In this document: positions 51,881-61,435 of the stretch, piece by piece | Position numbering within the stretch: the stretch's first letter is position 1 | How the letters are laid out: every line of letters starts with the position of its first letter | Origin: Malonomonas sp036526255 | GTDB taxonomy: Bacteria > Desulfobacterota > Desulfuromonadia > Desulfuromonadales > Geopsychrobacteraceae | Length of the DNA: 64,000 nucleotides | NCBI GenBank assembly: GCA_036526255.1 | Contig: DATCYW010000013.1 | Coordinates: 1-64,000 of the forward strand | Reading direction: 5' to 3' | Program-made: the position numbers and the translations under genes | The notes under the pieces: model-generated | Seen by the model: only the letters and a program-made list of their open reading frames with translations | The model's database searches: none | Told to the model about the DNA's origin: nothing

Positions 51881-54106
51881 ATGTCCGATACGCAGTACGC
51901 CGAGCTGACCAAGCTGTCGAAAAACGCCATGACCGTTTTGACCAAACGCTACCTCAAACGTGACCAAAATGGCAACGCGCTTGAGACTCCGGTTGATATG
52001 TTCCGTCGCGTCGCTCAAACCATTGACGCAGCAGAACCCAAGGTCAAGGGCAAAAAGACCAGCTACGAAGACAGCTACTTTCAGATGATGACTGAGCTTG
52101 ACTTTCTGCCCAACTCGCCGACGCTGATGAACGCCGGTCGTGAACTGGGTCAGCTCTCAGCTTGCTTTGTACTGCCGATCGACGATTCGATGGAGAGCAT
52201 TTTCGAAGCGATCAAGAATACCGCGCTGATCCATAAAAGTGGCGGCGGCACCGGCTTCTCCTTCACCCGCATCCGCCCTGCGAATGATGAAGTTCAGTCG
52301 ACCAGCGGTGTCTCTTCTGGCCCCCTCTCCTTCATGAAGGTGTTCGATGCAGCCACCGAAACCATCAAGCAAGGCGGCACCCGCCGTGGCGCCAACATGG
52401 GCATTCTGCGCGTAGACCATCCTGATATCATGGATTTCATCATGGCCAAGCGGGATCAGACCGTATTGACCAACTTCAACATTTCGGTCGGCATGACCGA
52501 AGCCTTCATGGAGGCGGTTGAAAAGGGCGAAGATTACGAAATTATCAACCCGCGAACCGGGAAAGTCGCAAGAAAGCTCAACGCCAGCAAAGTTTTCAAT
52601 CAGATTGTCGATATGGCCTGGAGCAACGGCGAGCCGGGAATTATCTTTCTTGACCGCCTCAATCGCGACAATCCGACCCCGCATATCGGCGAGATCGAGA
52701 GCACCAACCCCTGTGGCGAGCAGCCGCTGCTCCCTTACGAATCCTGCAACCTTGGCTCGCTGAACCTGACCAACATGATCAAGGACGGCGCTGTTGACTG
52801 GAAGAAACTGGAGAAAACCGTAAATCTGTCCATCCGCTTCCTCGACAATGTCATTGAAGCCAACAAATACCCGCTCAAAGCGATTGACGAAATGACCCGT
52901 GCCAACCGGAAAATCGGCCTCGGCGTCATGGGCTGGGCTGACATGCTGATCCTGCTCGGCATCCCTTACAACAGCAAAGAAGCGATCGTTCTTGGCGAAA
53001 AGGTGATGCAGTTCATCAACGAGAAGTCACATGCCATGTCGCGGCAGCTGGCTGCCGAACGCGGCGCCTTCCCGAACTACAAGGGGAGCACCTACGACAA
53101 GCCGGGCGCTGAACCGATCCGCAACGCGACCTGCACCACGATCGCGCCGACCGGAACCATTTCGATCATCGCCAACAGCTCGAGCGGCGTCGAGCCGCTG
53201 TTCGCAGTCTCCTACGTCCGCCAGGTGCTCGACAACAACAAGCTGATCGAAGTTCATCCGATTTTTGAAAAAATCGCGAAAGAACGAGGCTTTTACAGCA
53301 AAGAGTTGATGCAGGAGATCGCTGAAAAAGGCACTGTGCAGGGGATTACCGCGATCCCAGAAGATGTCCGACGCATTTTTGTCACCTCTCACGACATCAC
53401 CCCGGAAGATCATGTCATGATGCAGGCCGCCTTCCAGCGGCATACTGACAATGCCGTGTCGAAGACGGTCAACTTCTGCAACACCGCCACCCGCGAAGAT
53501 GTGTCAAACGTTTACCGACTCTCTTACCAGCAGGGCTGTAAGGGTGTCACCATCTACCGCGACGGTTCCCGCGACATGCAGGTGCTCTCGGTTGGAACCA
53601 AGGAAGATACGGCCAAAAAAGAAGACAACGTGCCGATGGAGAGTAAAAAAGCTTCGCGTAAACGCGAGCGGCCACGCGCGCTGAAAGGCTCGACCTATCA
53701 GATGGAAACCGGCTGCGGTCCGCTGTATATCACCGTCAACGAAGATGAAAACGGCCTGTTTGAACTCTTCACCACCATGGGTAAAGCCGGCGGCTGTGCG
53801 GCGTCCCAGTGCGAAGCGATCGGCCGGCTGGTTTCTCTTGCCTGGCGCAGCGGCGTTCAGGCCCGACAGGCAGTCAAGCAGATGATCGGTATCACCTGCC
53901 ACAAACCGGCGGGCTTCGGCGCGAACAGAATCACCTCCTGTGCCGACGCGGTGGCAAAAGCGATCGAACTGCACATGCTCAACGAAGAGGATTCGCCGAT
54001 CCGACACGTCAATGCCGGTGGCGCCTGCCCTGAATGTGGCGGTCCGGTCGAGCACGAGGGCGGCTGCTGCGTCTGCCATTCCTGCGGCTACTCTGAGTGT
54101 GCATAA
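51881..54106 (+). CDS. nrdJ: Vitamin B12-dependent ribonucleotide reductase
   Basis: A 741-residue class II reductase. It makes deoxynucleotides using adenosylcobalamin and needs no oxygen. Signatures include LPNSPTLMNAGRELGQLSACFV, ESTNPCGEQPLLPYESCNLGS for the active site, and GCKGVTIYRDGSRD. A C-terminal zinc-type cysteine cluster reads CPECGGPVEHEGGCCVCHSCG. ATG 51881 has AAAGG upstream; a TTG seven codons earlier is an alternative. NrdR boxes lie upstream. Confidence 0.95.
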   Translation: MSDTQYAELTKLSKNAMTVLTKRYLKRDQNGNALETPVDMFRRVAQTIDAAEPKVKGKKTSYEDSYFQMMTELDFLPNSPTLMNAGRELGQLSACFVLPIDDSMESIFEAIKNTALIHKSGGGTGFSFTRIRPANDEVQSTSGVSSGPLSFMKVFDAATETIKQGGTRRGANMGILRVDHPDIMDFIMAKRDQTVLTNFNISVGMTEAFMEAVEKGEDYEIINPRTGKVARKLNASKVFNQIVDMAWSNGEPGIIFLDRLNRDNPTPHIGEIESTNPCGEQPLLPYESCNLGSLNLTNMIKDGAVDWKKLEKTVNLSIRFLDNVIEANKYPLKAIDEMTRANRKIGLGVMGWADMLILLGIPYNSKEAIVLGEKVMQFINEKSHAMSRQLAAERGAFPNYKGSTYDKPGAEPIRNATCTTIAPTGTISIIANSSSGVEPLFAVSYVRQVLDNNKLIEVHPIFEKIAKERGFYSKELMQEIAEKGTVQGITAIPEDVRRIFVTSHDITPEDHVMMQAAFQRHTDNAVSKTVNFCNTATREDVSNVYRLSYQQGCKGVTIYRDGSRDMQVLSVGTKEDTAKKEDNVPMESKKASRKRERPRALKGSTYQMETGCGPLYITVNEDENGLFELFTTMGKAGGCAASQCEAIGRLVSLAWRSGVQARQAVKQMIGITCHKPAGFGANRITSCADAVAKAIELHMLNEEDSPIRHVNAGGACPECGGPVEHEGGCCVCHSCGYSECA

Positions 54107-54381
54107 ATAGTGAAGAAGACACCGCGCGCTGGGAGGCTATCTGCCAGCGCTGCGGTGACTGCTGTTTTGAAAAAACCATCGACGAACGGGGGGTCGTCCA
54201 TACACTGGCGATCCCCTGTCGTTTTCTGGATATCCACACCCGCCGTTGCCGCATCTACCATCAGCGCCTGCAGGCCGAAGAGGACTGCATCCAGCTGACC
54301 CCTGAGAATCTGCCTGAACTCGACTGGATGCCGGAGAACTGTGCCTACCGAACCGCCTTTTCAGACCTAAAAAAGAGCTGA
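54097..54381 (+). CDS. YcgN/YkgJ-like cysteine cluster protein
   Basis: A 94-residue protein with CQRCGDCCFEKTIDERG and PCRFLDIHTRRCRIYHQR, the CxxCGxCC pattern of the UPF0260/YkgJ family. It probably binds zinc or an iron-sulfur cluster. The start is GTG at 54097, overlapping nrdJ by ten bases, so it is translated with the reductase. Its role is unknown. Confidence 0.78.
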   Translation: MCINSEEDTARWEAICQRCGDCCFEKTIDERGVVHTLAIPCRFLDIHTRRCRIYHQRLQAEEDCIQLTPENLPELDWMPENCAYRTAFSDLKKS

Positions 54382-54537
54382 TTTTCGCCACTAACGGCCA
54401 ACCATCGCCACCCAAAAATAGACGAAATATCCTATCCATTTCAAGTACATAGACATTTCAGGCAATTGCATTTTTTTCCATTAAACCGCTGGACATCCAG
54501 GCAAAAAATAGCGTATCAATACTGCATTGCTATAATG

Positions 54538-54571
54538 ACCCCGGACCTTCCCCCCCTCCTAGGTTCGGGGT
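54538..54571 (+). terminator. Terminator after the nrdJ operon
   Basis: ACCCCGGACCT pairs with AGGTTCGGGGT (one G-U) and is followed by AATTTTTTCT. It lies about 155 bases beyond the last stop; the gap otherwise holds nothing clear. Confidence 0.75.
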
Positions 54572-54668
54572 AATTTTTTCTCAGCTCACCGCAACACATT
54601 AAACTTGCACCAACAACAGAATCGGTTACCCTGCACTTCTGAACACTACAGGGGAGTACTGAATCCAC

Positions 54669-55958
54669 ATGGACAAGCAACTGCGCCGCGCCCGCTTCAG
54701 CTGGTGCCTCTACGACTGGGCCAATTCAGCGTTTGCCACAGTTATTCTGGCGGCCGTGCTGCCGGTTTACTTTGTTTCTCTGGTCCCTGAAGGGGGCGCC
54801 AGCCTTCCCCTTTTCGGCAGCCACCAGTTTTCAGCCAGCAGCCTGTGGGGATACAGCGTCTCCCTGTCGATGCTGGTGCTCGCAGTCTCGGCGCCGCTGT
54901 TGGGTTCGGTTGCGGACCGGCACGGCTGGCACAAGCGGCTGATGCTGCTTTTCTGCCTGCTCGGCTGCGGTGCCACAGCGCTGTTAAGCTTGACCACGAC
55001 CGGCGACTATCTGCCGGCTGCCGGCCTGTTTATCCTCGGCAACATCGGCTTTGCCGCCAGCAATATTTTCTACAACGCCTACCTTCCCCTGCTGGTTCCA
55101 GCGAATGGCATCGACCGCCTCTCGGCACGTGGTTATGCCTACGGCTATATCGGCGGCGGACTGCTGCTGGCCATCGTTTTTCTGCTGATCTTAAAAGCTG
55201 ATCTGTTCGGTTTTGCCGATCGCGGCGCAGCGACCCGTTTCGGATTTCTGCTGACCAGCGCCTGGTGGCTGCTGTTTTCTGTGCCGACCTTCCGCTATCT
55301 GCCGAAAACCGAAAAAAAACCGGTCACCAGTAAAACGTTCAGCCTGAAAGGCTATTTCGAGCTGTTCCGCCAACTGGTCAACTATCGCGACCTCTGTCTC
55401 TTTCTGTTCGCGTTTCTCTGCTACAACGACGGCATCCAGACGGTGATCAGTGTCTCTGCGGTTTTTGCCAGAGAAGAGTTGCAGTTGGATCACGGCACCA
55501 TCATCGGCTGTTTTCTGATGATCCAGTTTCTGGCCATGCCCGGAGCACTGCTGTTCGGCAGGCTGGCAGAAAAAATCGGCACCAAGCGAGCCATTCTTCT
55601 GAGCCTGATCATCTTCACCCTGGTGTGCTTTTTTGCTTACCGGATGAATTCACCTTTAGAATTCTGGTTGATCGGTGCCGTGATCGCGATTGTCCTTGGC
55701 GGCAGTCAGGCACTCAGCCGTTCGCTGTTTGCCAGTATGGTTCCGCTGGAGAAAAGTGCTGAGTTCTTCGGTTTCTTTACGATCAGTTCACGATTTTCCT
55801 CTATTTTCGGACCGCTGCTGTTTGCCCTGATAGCCGATCTGACTGGGAGTTCGCGCAATTCGATTCTGGCGCTGGGAATCTTCTTTATTCTTGGCGGATT
55901 GCTGCTGATGTTGGTGAATGTGCAGCGGGGGCGAGATTTGGCTGCGGGGCAGAACTAA
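54669..55958 (+). CDS. UMF1 family MFS transporter
   Basis: A 429-residue protein with about 12 hydrophobic segments and the UMF1/Atg22-type start RRARFSWCLYDWANSAFATVI. The helix 2-3 loop is GSVADRHGWHKR. UMF1 proteins export or import unknown small molecules. It stands alone between a terminator and a RelA/SpoT-domain gene. Transported solute unknown. Confidence 0.87.
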   Translation: MDKQLRRARFSWCLYDWANSAFATVILAAVLPVYFVSLVPEGGASLPLFGSHQFSASSLWGYSVSLSMLVLAVSAPLLGSVADRHGWHKRLMLLFCLLGCGATALLSLTTTGDYLPAAGLFILGNIGFAASNIFYNAYLPLLVPANGIDRLSARGYAYGYIGGGLLLAIVFLLILKADLFGFADRGAATRFGFLLTSAWWLLFSVPTFRYLPKTEKKPVTSKTFSLKGYFELFRQLVNYRDLCLFLFAFLCYNDGIQTVISVSAVFAREELQLDHGTIIGCFLMIQFLAMPGALLFGRLAEKIGTKRAILLSLIIFTLVCFFAYRMNSPLEFWLIGAVIAIVLGGSQALSRSLFASMVPLEKSAEFFGFFTISSRFSSIFGPLLFALIADLTGSSRNSILALGIFFILGGLLLMLVNVQRGRDLAAGQN

Positions 55959-56027
55959 GCAACACGGCAGCAATCTGAACTGCTATACTGTGACTCTGCA
56001 CCCACCACGAACGCACAGGAGCTGGTA

Positions 56028-57104
56028 TTGGCCTCCCTCGATTTTGATAAAGAGAAAATTGCTTTCCGTAAATATTACGACAACAACCGCCAGCTGTTTG
56101 AAGGGGCAAAAAATGCCTACATCAGCCGCATCAACTTTTTGATCAAGCAATCAGATATCGGCGAAGTGACAAAAATTGAAGGGCGGGTCAAAGACAAGTT
56201 TGAATGTATCAAGAAGTTCCACCGCAAATACCAGAACCGGCTCGAATCAGAAGAGCAGCCTTACGAAATTAAAGACTATATTACTGACCTGATCGGCATC
56301 CGCATCGTCTGCCTCTACGAAGATCAGATCGCTGCCGTGGCAAGTCTGCTGCAGCAGCATTTCAAAATAATCGATGTCACAGACAAGATTTCAGAAGTTG
56401 AAGGGACCGAGGACTCGTTCGGCTACAAAGGGCTGCACATGGACCTGGCCCTGCAGGATGAGCTGGATGCCCTGCCGAAGTATCGACCCTACCTGCAGTT
56501 TTCATTTGAAGTGCAGATCAGATCATTGATTCAGGACGCCTGGAGCGTGCTTGACCATAAAATCAAATACAAGAAATCGATCCCGAGTGACCTCAAGCGG
56601 CGCATCAACCTACTCTCAGCGCTCTTTGAGCTAGCCGATCGTGAGTTTAAAGAGATCCGCAATGCAACCGACGTCCTGCTGCAACAGGCCACGGATGTCC
56701 CGGTCAACGAGCAGACATCCAAAGATCGCGTTGAGGTTGAGCCGCTCGCAAATGATAAAATCATCAATGCATTTAACTTTTTACGCGTCGCTGGGCATTT
56801 TTTCCAGGATTTTGATTTTGAGGACTACAAGGTCGATGGTTTCGTTCAAGATATTCTGAAATCCGCCCCACAGTTTAAAAGGTCGGACCTGCATGACTGC
56901 CTGATAGAAAACTTTAAAACGGTCCGGGACTATCAGACCGACTTTCTCGCCACCAATCCGGGCAGCACCTTCAGCCCTTACACCGCGATAAGACACTGCC
57001 TGTACCTGTTTAACCCGAAAACCTTCCAACGGATTCTGTCCGAAGGTTCCAAAAATCGTTTTATCGAATGGTTGGATAAAGCGATTGCCTCCACCCCACT
57101 CTAA
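56028..57104 (+). CDS. RelA/SpoT-domain (p)ppGpp synthetase-like protein
   Basis: A 358-residue protein with a RelA/SpoT nucleotidyltransferase domain at about 40-200 (KDKFECIKKFHRKYQNR, DLIGIRIVCLYED, EDSFGYKGLHMDL, EVQIRSLIQDAWSVLDHKI). It lacks the HD hydrolase and TGS domains, so it is a short synthetase, longer than typical RelP/RelQ. The C-terminal 150 residues are helical and of unknown role. The start is TTG at 56028, with AGGAG seven bases upstream. The small Cys-rich gene follows 13 bases later. Confidence 0.83.
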   Translation: MASLDFDKEKIAFRKYYDNNRQLFEGAKNAYISRINFLIKQSDIGEVTKIEGRVKDKFECIKKFHRKYQNRLESEEQPYEIKDYITDLIGIRIVCLYEDQIAAVASLLQQHFKIIDVTDKISEVEGTEDSFGYKGLHMDLALQDELDALPKYRPYLQFSFEVQIRSLIQDAWSVLDHKIKYKKSIPSDLKRRINLLSALFELADREFKEIRNATDVLLQQATDVPVNEQTSKDRVEVEPLANDKIINAFNFLRVAGHFFQDFDFEDYKVDGFVQDILKSAPQFKRSDLHDCLIENFKTVRDYQTDFLATNPGSTFSPYTAIRHCLYLFNPKTFQRILSEGSKNRFIEWLDKAIASTPL

Positions 57105-57117
57105 GATAGGAGCTCAG

Positions 57118-57312
57118 ATGTCAGATCCAACCGAAAAAGACTGTAAAGATCCTGCAGGACACTGGCTGCATATCTGTAACCTGAGAAAACTGGGGGAGAA
57201 AGAAAAGGTCGCCGAACTGATGTCTGACCCGGGACATATCTGCCTTAACTGTAATGCCGTCGCCAGATATGCAAAAAACCTCTGCAATCCGAGTCCATTT
57301 TCTAAAGCATAA
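57118..57312 (+). CDS. Small Cys-rich protein, paralogue of 15757-15981 without the GDGVCGGY tail
   Basis: A 64-residue protein. HWLHICNLRKLGEKEKV then CLNCNAVARYAKNLC aligns without gaps to residues 10-52 of the protein at 15757-15981. The shared HxxHxC, CxxC and AKNxC would bind one zinc or iron-sulfur cluster. It ends NPSPFSKA, so no mycofactocin-like end is present. ATG 57118 has AGGAG six bases upstream. Function unknown; it may work with the ppGpp synthetase-like gene just upstream. Confidence 0.75.
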   Translation: MSDPTEKDCKDPAGHWLHICNLRKLGEKEKVAELMSDPGHICLNCNAVARYAKNLCNPSPFSKA

Positions 57313-57322
57313 GAACTTAAGG

Positions 57323-58630
57323 TCATCTTCTCGGTGCCGTAGCTGCGGTTCCGAGAAGCCCTTGGTCCGATTGACCGACGATCTGTACAGACCGGCAATC
57401 CCCTTGAGAAAAATCGATGGCATCGGCCATAACGGCTAAATAATTAGCCGACAGCCCCTTGCGCTGCCTGCCCGCCCCACCTTCGAACACCACTTCGAGC
57501 TGACATCCGACAAAACGGGCCGAAAAATCTCGCAGTTTCTGATCACCGAGCTGACGTAAAATGGCTGCGCGCTGCTTGATCAGGTCCCCCGGCAACTGAT
57601 TCGGCAGATTCGCTGCTGGCGTACCCGGCCGACGGCTGTACGGAAACACATGCAGATGAGTAAAGGGCAGCTGCTCAAGCAACTGACAGGTAGCTTGAAA
57701 CTGTGCTTCGGTCTCGCCGGGGAAACCGGTGATAATATCCAGTCCGATTGCTGCTTCCGGCTGACGCTGGCGAATATCAGCCAGAAGATCGCTGAAGAAT
57801 GCGGTCGTGTAATGACGGTTCATCTGCTGCAGAATGGCGTCTTCACCGGCCTGAAGTGGAATATGGTAGTGCGGACAGATCCAGTTTGCGGCAGCAATAT
57901 AATCGAGCAGCTCTGTGGAAATTTCTGTCGGTTCAATCGAGCCGAGTCGCAAACGGCCGGCAAAAGCTGATGCTTCGATGGCCTTGAGCAGATCCAGCAA
58001 ACCAAGCTGGGGCTGCAGGTCCTGCCCGTAGTTGCCGATGTGAATTCCAGTCAATACGACTTCCGGGTAACCTGCGGCAGCCAGATTTTCGACCTGGGCC
58101 ACAACATCTGCCAGAGCGACCGAGCGACTGCGACCACGGGCATAGGGGATGATGCAGTAAGAACAGAAAGCGTCGCAGCCATTCTGAATCTGCACGAAGG
58201 CGCGACTGCGCTGCTCGAAGCTGTTCAGCGGCAGAGTCTCTGCGCTGACGGCCTGACGGATATCGGCAACCAGCACCTGCCCCGGCTCATCAATATTGGC
58301 CAGATGGTTGAGAAAATCGGTCTTTTCCTGATTACCGACCACCAGCGCCACACCCGGCAGTGCAGCAAGCGCCTGCGGATCGACCTGTGCATAACAGCCG
58401 GTGACCACGACACGTGACTGCGGATTGATTCGGCGAGCGCGACGGATCAGGTTGCGCGACTGGGAATCGGTCGCAGCGGTGACGGTACAGGTGTTAACAA
58501 TCACCAACTCGGCGCCGGCCTCGAAATCGACTTGCTGATAACCGGCCCTAACCAGCTGTTCGCTGATTGCGGCGGACTCGAACTGATTGGTTTTGCAGCC
58601 CAGAGTGACGATAGCGACCGTCTGACTCAT
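57323..58630 (-). CDS. mtaB: tRNA methylthiotransferase MtaB family
   Basis: A 435-residue radical SAM enzyme of the MiaB/MtaB group. An N-terminal UPF0004 domain with three cluster cysteines (LGCKTNQFES, NTCTVT, GCYAQ) is followed by the radical SAM motif CDAFCSYC and a C-terminal TRAM-like part. MtaB adds a methylthio group to t6A37 of tRNA, so it acts after TsaD (38944-39963). It overlaps mnmA by four bases. Confidence 0.92.
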   Translation of the reverse strand: MSQTVAIVTLGCKTNQFESAAISEQLVRAGYQQVDFEAGAELVIVNTCTVTAATDSQSRNLIRRARRINPQSRVVVTGCYAQVDPQALAALPGVALVVGNQEKTDFLNHLANIDEPGQVLVADIRQAVSAETLPLNSFEQRSRAFVQIQNGCDAFCSYCIIPYARGRSRSVALADVVAQVENLAAAGYPEVVLTGIHIGNYGQDLQPQLGLLDLLKAIEASAFAGRLRLGSIEPTEISTELLDYIAAANWICPHYHIPLQAGEDAILQQMNRHYTTAFFSDLLADIRQRQPEAAIGLDIITGFPGETEAQFQATCQLLEQLPFTHLHVFPYSRRPGTPAANLPNQLPGDLIKQRAAILRQLGDQKLRDFSARFVGCQLEVVFEGGAGRQRKGLSANYLAVMADAIDFSQGDCRSVQIVGQSDQGLLGTAATAPRR

Positions 58631-59703
58631 TGAATCCAGCCCCCACCGATGACCTTGTCACCCTGGTAAAATACCGCAGCCTGACCTGGGGTAATACCGT
58701 CTTGCGCTTCGTCAAAACGGATCTTCGCCTGACCGCCCGGCAGTGGTTCGACCAGCGCTGCAACTTCATGCTGCCGATAGCGGATGCGACAGTGCGTCTT
58801 GAATTGTTCGCTCGGCTCAGGAATGCTCCAGTTACAGCCGTCAATTTCAAGTTCAGTGCGGCTTAAATGCTCCTTTTCGCCGACAATCACCTGTTTTCTC
58901 TCCACGTCGATACCAACCACAAACAGCGGCGATGTCCAACCGATCCCCAGCCCTTTGCGTTGTCCGACGGTATAGCGATAAATCCCCTGATGCTGCCCAA
59001 GCACCTGCCCGGAAACGTGGACGATATCGCCATCCAGCTGTCCTGAACCACGCTCCTCTTCGAGAAAACGGACATAATCGCCATCCGGAACAAAGCAGAT
59101 ATCCTGACTTTCGGCCTTTTCCGCGACACGCAGCTTGAAACGGGCGGCGTGCTGGCGCACCTCTTCCTTGGTCATCCCCCCCAGGGGAAACAGGGTGTGT
59201 GCCATCTGCTCCTGGGTCAGGGTGAAGAGGAAGTAGCTCTGATCTTTGGCCTTGTCCAGCCCCTTGCGCAGGAAATACCGCCCCCCCTCCTTGGCAATAC
59301 AGGCGTAATGGCCGGTGGCCATAAAATCGGCTTCCAGTTCGCGCGCTTTGCGCAGTAACAGTTCGAACTTGAGAATCTGATTGCAGAGGACACAGGGATT
59401 GGGGGTGCGACCAGCAAAATATTCGTCACAGAAGCGATCAATGACGCTGTGCTGAAAATCATCCTCGAAGTTCAGGACATAAAACGGAATCTCCAGCTGT
59501 TCGGCCACCCGCCGCGCATCGTAGACATCATCCAGCGAACAACAGGTGCCGAAAGATTCGCCATGCTCATTGGTAAAGCTGGAGTAATCCCAGATCTGCA
59601 TGGTCATACCGATCACCTCATAACCCTGCTCTTTGAGCAGTGCTGCGGTGACTGATGAATCGACTCCGCCGCTCATGGCGACAACGACCCGTTGTTTTCT
59701 CAC
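58627..59703 (-). CDS. mnmA: tRNA 2-thiouridylase MnmA
   Basis: A 358-residue MnmA. The PP-loop is MSGGVDSSVTAAL, and catalytic cysteines are in PNPCVLCNQ and SQDICFVPDGDY. It thiolates uridine 34 of tRNAs using sulfur from a cysteine desulfurase such as the nifS nearby. The start is GTG at 59703, with GGGGCC upstream. A hairpin terminator lies just upstream. Confidence 0.95.
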   Translation of the reverse strand: MRKQRVVVAMSGGVDSSVTAALLKEQGYEVIGMTMQIWDYSSFTNEHGESFGTCCSLDDVYDARRVAEQLEIPFYVLNFEDDFQHSVIDRFCDEYFAGRTPNPCVLCNQILKFELLLRKARELEADFMATGHYACIAKEGGRYFLRKGLDKAKDQSYFLFTLTQEQMAHTLFPLGGMTKEEVRQHAARFKLRVAEKAESQDICFVPDGDYVRFLEEERGSGQLDGDIVHVSGQVLGQHQGIYRYTVGQRKGLGIGWTSPLFVVGIDVERKQVIVGEKEHLSRTELEIDGCNWSIPEPSEQFKTHCRIRYRQHEVAALVEPLPGGQAKIRFDEAQDGITPGQAAVFYQGDKVIGGGWIQ

Positions 59704-59725
59704 AATGGCCCCTTAAACAGAGAAA

Positions 59726-59757
59726 GGAGGGCGCCAGAAATCCCGCTGGTGCCCTCC
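59726..59757 (-). terminator. Terminator between nifU and mnmA
   Basis: GGAGGGCGCCAG and CTGGTGCCCTCC pair over 12 positions with one mismatch; TTTCTC follows on the minus strand. It may allow partial read-through into mnmA-mtaB. Confidence 0.65.
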
Positions 59758-59791
59758 CGAAAAGTTAAACCGAATCTCGAAGTTTAATCGC

Positions 59792-60160
59792 TTAGCTGTT
59801 GTTTTTCTTATAATCCTTGATCGCTTCATGCAACGCATCTGCGGCCAAATTGGAACAGTGCATCTTGTTCGGTGGCAGACCATCCAGAGCTTCAGCAACC
59901 GCCTGATTGGTGAGAACCAGCGCCTCATCAATGGTCTTGCCAATGGCCATTTCGGTCACCATCGACGAGGTGGCAATAGCAGCACCGCAACCAAAGGTCT
60001 TGAATTTCACATCCTGAATAATGTTGTTTTCGACCTTGAGAAAGATCTTCATGATGTCGCCACAAGAGGCGTTGCCGACTTCGCCGACACCATTTGCGTC
60101 GGTGATTTCTCCAACATTGCGCGGATTGGAAAAGTGATCCATAACTTTATCTGTGTACAT
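59792..60160 (-). CDS. nifU: Iron-sulfur scaffold NifU/IscU
   Basis: A 122-residue scaffold with the three conserved cysteines in GNASCGDIMKI, FGCGAAIATSS and MHCSNLAAD. It receives sulfur from NifS and builds [2Fe-2S]/[4Fe-4S] clusters. Only the IscU domain is present; NifU's middle and C-terminal domains are absent. It lies 25 bases after nifS. Confidence 0.93.
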   Translation of the reverse strand: MYTDKVMDHFSNPRNVGEITDANGVGEVGNASCGDIMKIFLKVENNIIQDVKFKTFGCGAAIATSSMVTEMAIGKTIDEALVLTNQAVAEALDGLPPNKMHCSNLAADALHEAIKDYKKNNS

Positions 60161-60185
60161 ATAATATCTCCTTAATTGCTTTCAC

Positions 60186-61397
60186 TTAGACCCGGCGAAC
60201 CACACGACATTCATCGCAGCTCAGGGGTTGTTCACGGTTGTACAAAGGACTCATTTCGCGCAAACGCTGCACCATTGGCGGCAACTCCTGCAGGATGAAA
60301 TCAACATCCTCCGCGGTGTTGTCAGCCCCCAGACTGAAGCGGGTACTGGAATGGGCCAGAACCACGTCGACACACATGGCGCCCATGACGTGCGAAGGCT
60401 CCAGCGAGCCCGAGGTGCAAGCCGAACCGGATGAGGCGGCAATCCCCTTCATATCAAAGTTGAGTAACAGTGACTCCCCTTCGATATAAGCGAAGCTGAC
60501 ATTCAGGGTGTTCGGCAAGCGCAGGTCGGCATTTGGATGACCATTGAGCTTGATCTCTGGAACCAGCTCTTTGATGCCGGCTTCGAGTTTGTCTCGCAAA
60601 TTACGCACGTAAGCGTAATCTTTCTCTAAATTCTGTTGTGCCAGCTCACAGGCAACACCCAGCCCGACGATACCGGCAACATTATGCGTTCCGGCACGTC
60701 GATTGCGTTCCTGGTGGCCACCGTGCATGAAGCGGGTCATGCGGGTGCCACGGCGGATATAGATAGCACCGACCCCTTTGGGCGCGCCGAGCTTGTGCCC
60801 CGAGATGACTGCAAGGTCGACATTGGCCAGTTGTACGTCGACCGGCACTTTGCCGACCGCCTGCACCGCGTCAGAATGAAAACGAACCTTGTATTTTTTG
60901 GCGATCTTGCCGATCTCTTCGATCGGGAACAGGTTGCCGGTTTCATTATTGGCCCACATCACTGAAATCAGGATGGTCTTGTCGGTGATCGCGGCTTCCA
61001 GTTCCGCCAAGTCGAGCATCCCGTCCTTGTCAACCTTAAGATAGGTTACCTCGAAACCGTTTTTTTCCAGATGCTCGCAGGTTTCGAGAACCGCCGGATG
61101 CTCGACGGTGGTGGTGATAATGTGGTTCCCCTTGTCTTTGAGGGCATCAGCTGTTCCCTTGATGGCAAAGTTGTCCCCTTCGCTACCGCAGGAGATAAAA
61201 ACGATTTCGGCCGGAGAACAGTTGATCAGGGCCGCGACCTTTTCGCGGGCGGTTTCAACTGCGCCGCTGACCTTCCGCCCCGCCCAGTGGACGCTGGATG
61301 GATTGCCGAAATGTTCACGATAAAATGGCAACATCGCCTCAAGCACTTCCGGCTTGACCGGCGTCGTTGCATTATTATCCATATAAATCTGTTTCAC
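60186..61397 (-). CDS. nifS: Cysteine desulfurase NifS/IscS
   Basis: A 403-residue PLP enzyme. YMDNNATTPVKPEVLEAM begins the fold, VISGHKLGAPKGVGA carries the cofactor lysine, and SGSACTSGS holds the catalytic cysteine. The NifS-type tail CDECRVVRRV is present. It feeds sulfur to NifU and MnmA encoded in the same run. Confidence 0.94.
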   Translation of the reverse strand: MKQIYMDNNATTPVKPEVLEAMLPFYREHFGNPSSVHWAGRKVSGAVETAREKVAALINCSPAEIVFISCGSEGDNFAIKGTADALKDKGNHIITTTVEHPAVLETCEHLEKNGFEVTYLKVDKDGMLDLAELEAAITDKTILISVMWANNETGNLFPIEEIGKIAKKYKVRFHSDAVQAVGKVPVDVQLANVDLAVISGHKLGAPKGVGAIYIRRGTRMTRFMHGGHQERNRRAGTHNVAGIVGLGVACELAQQNLEKDYAYVRNLRDKLEAGIKELVPEIKLNGHPNADLRLPNTLNVSFAYIEGESLLLNFDMKGIAASSGSACTSGSLEPSHVMGAMCVDVVLAHSSTRFSLGADNTAEDVDFILQELPPMVQRLREMSPLYNREQPLSCDECRVVRRV

Positions 61398-61435
61398 TTA
61401 AAAGCCTCCAGCTCCCGATAAAATGCTAAATCTGC

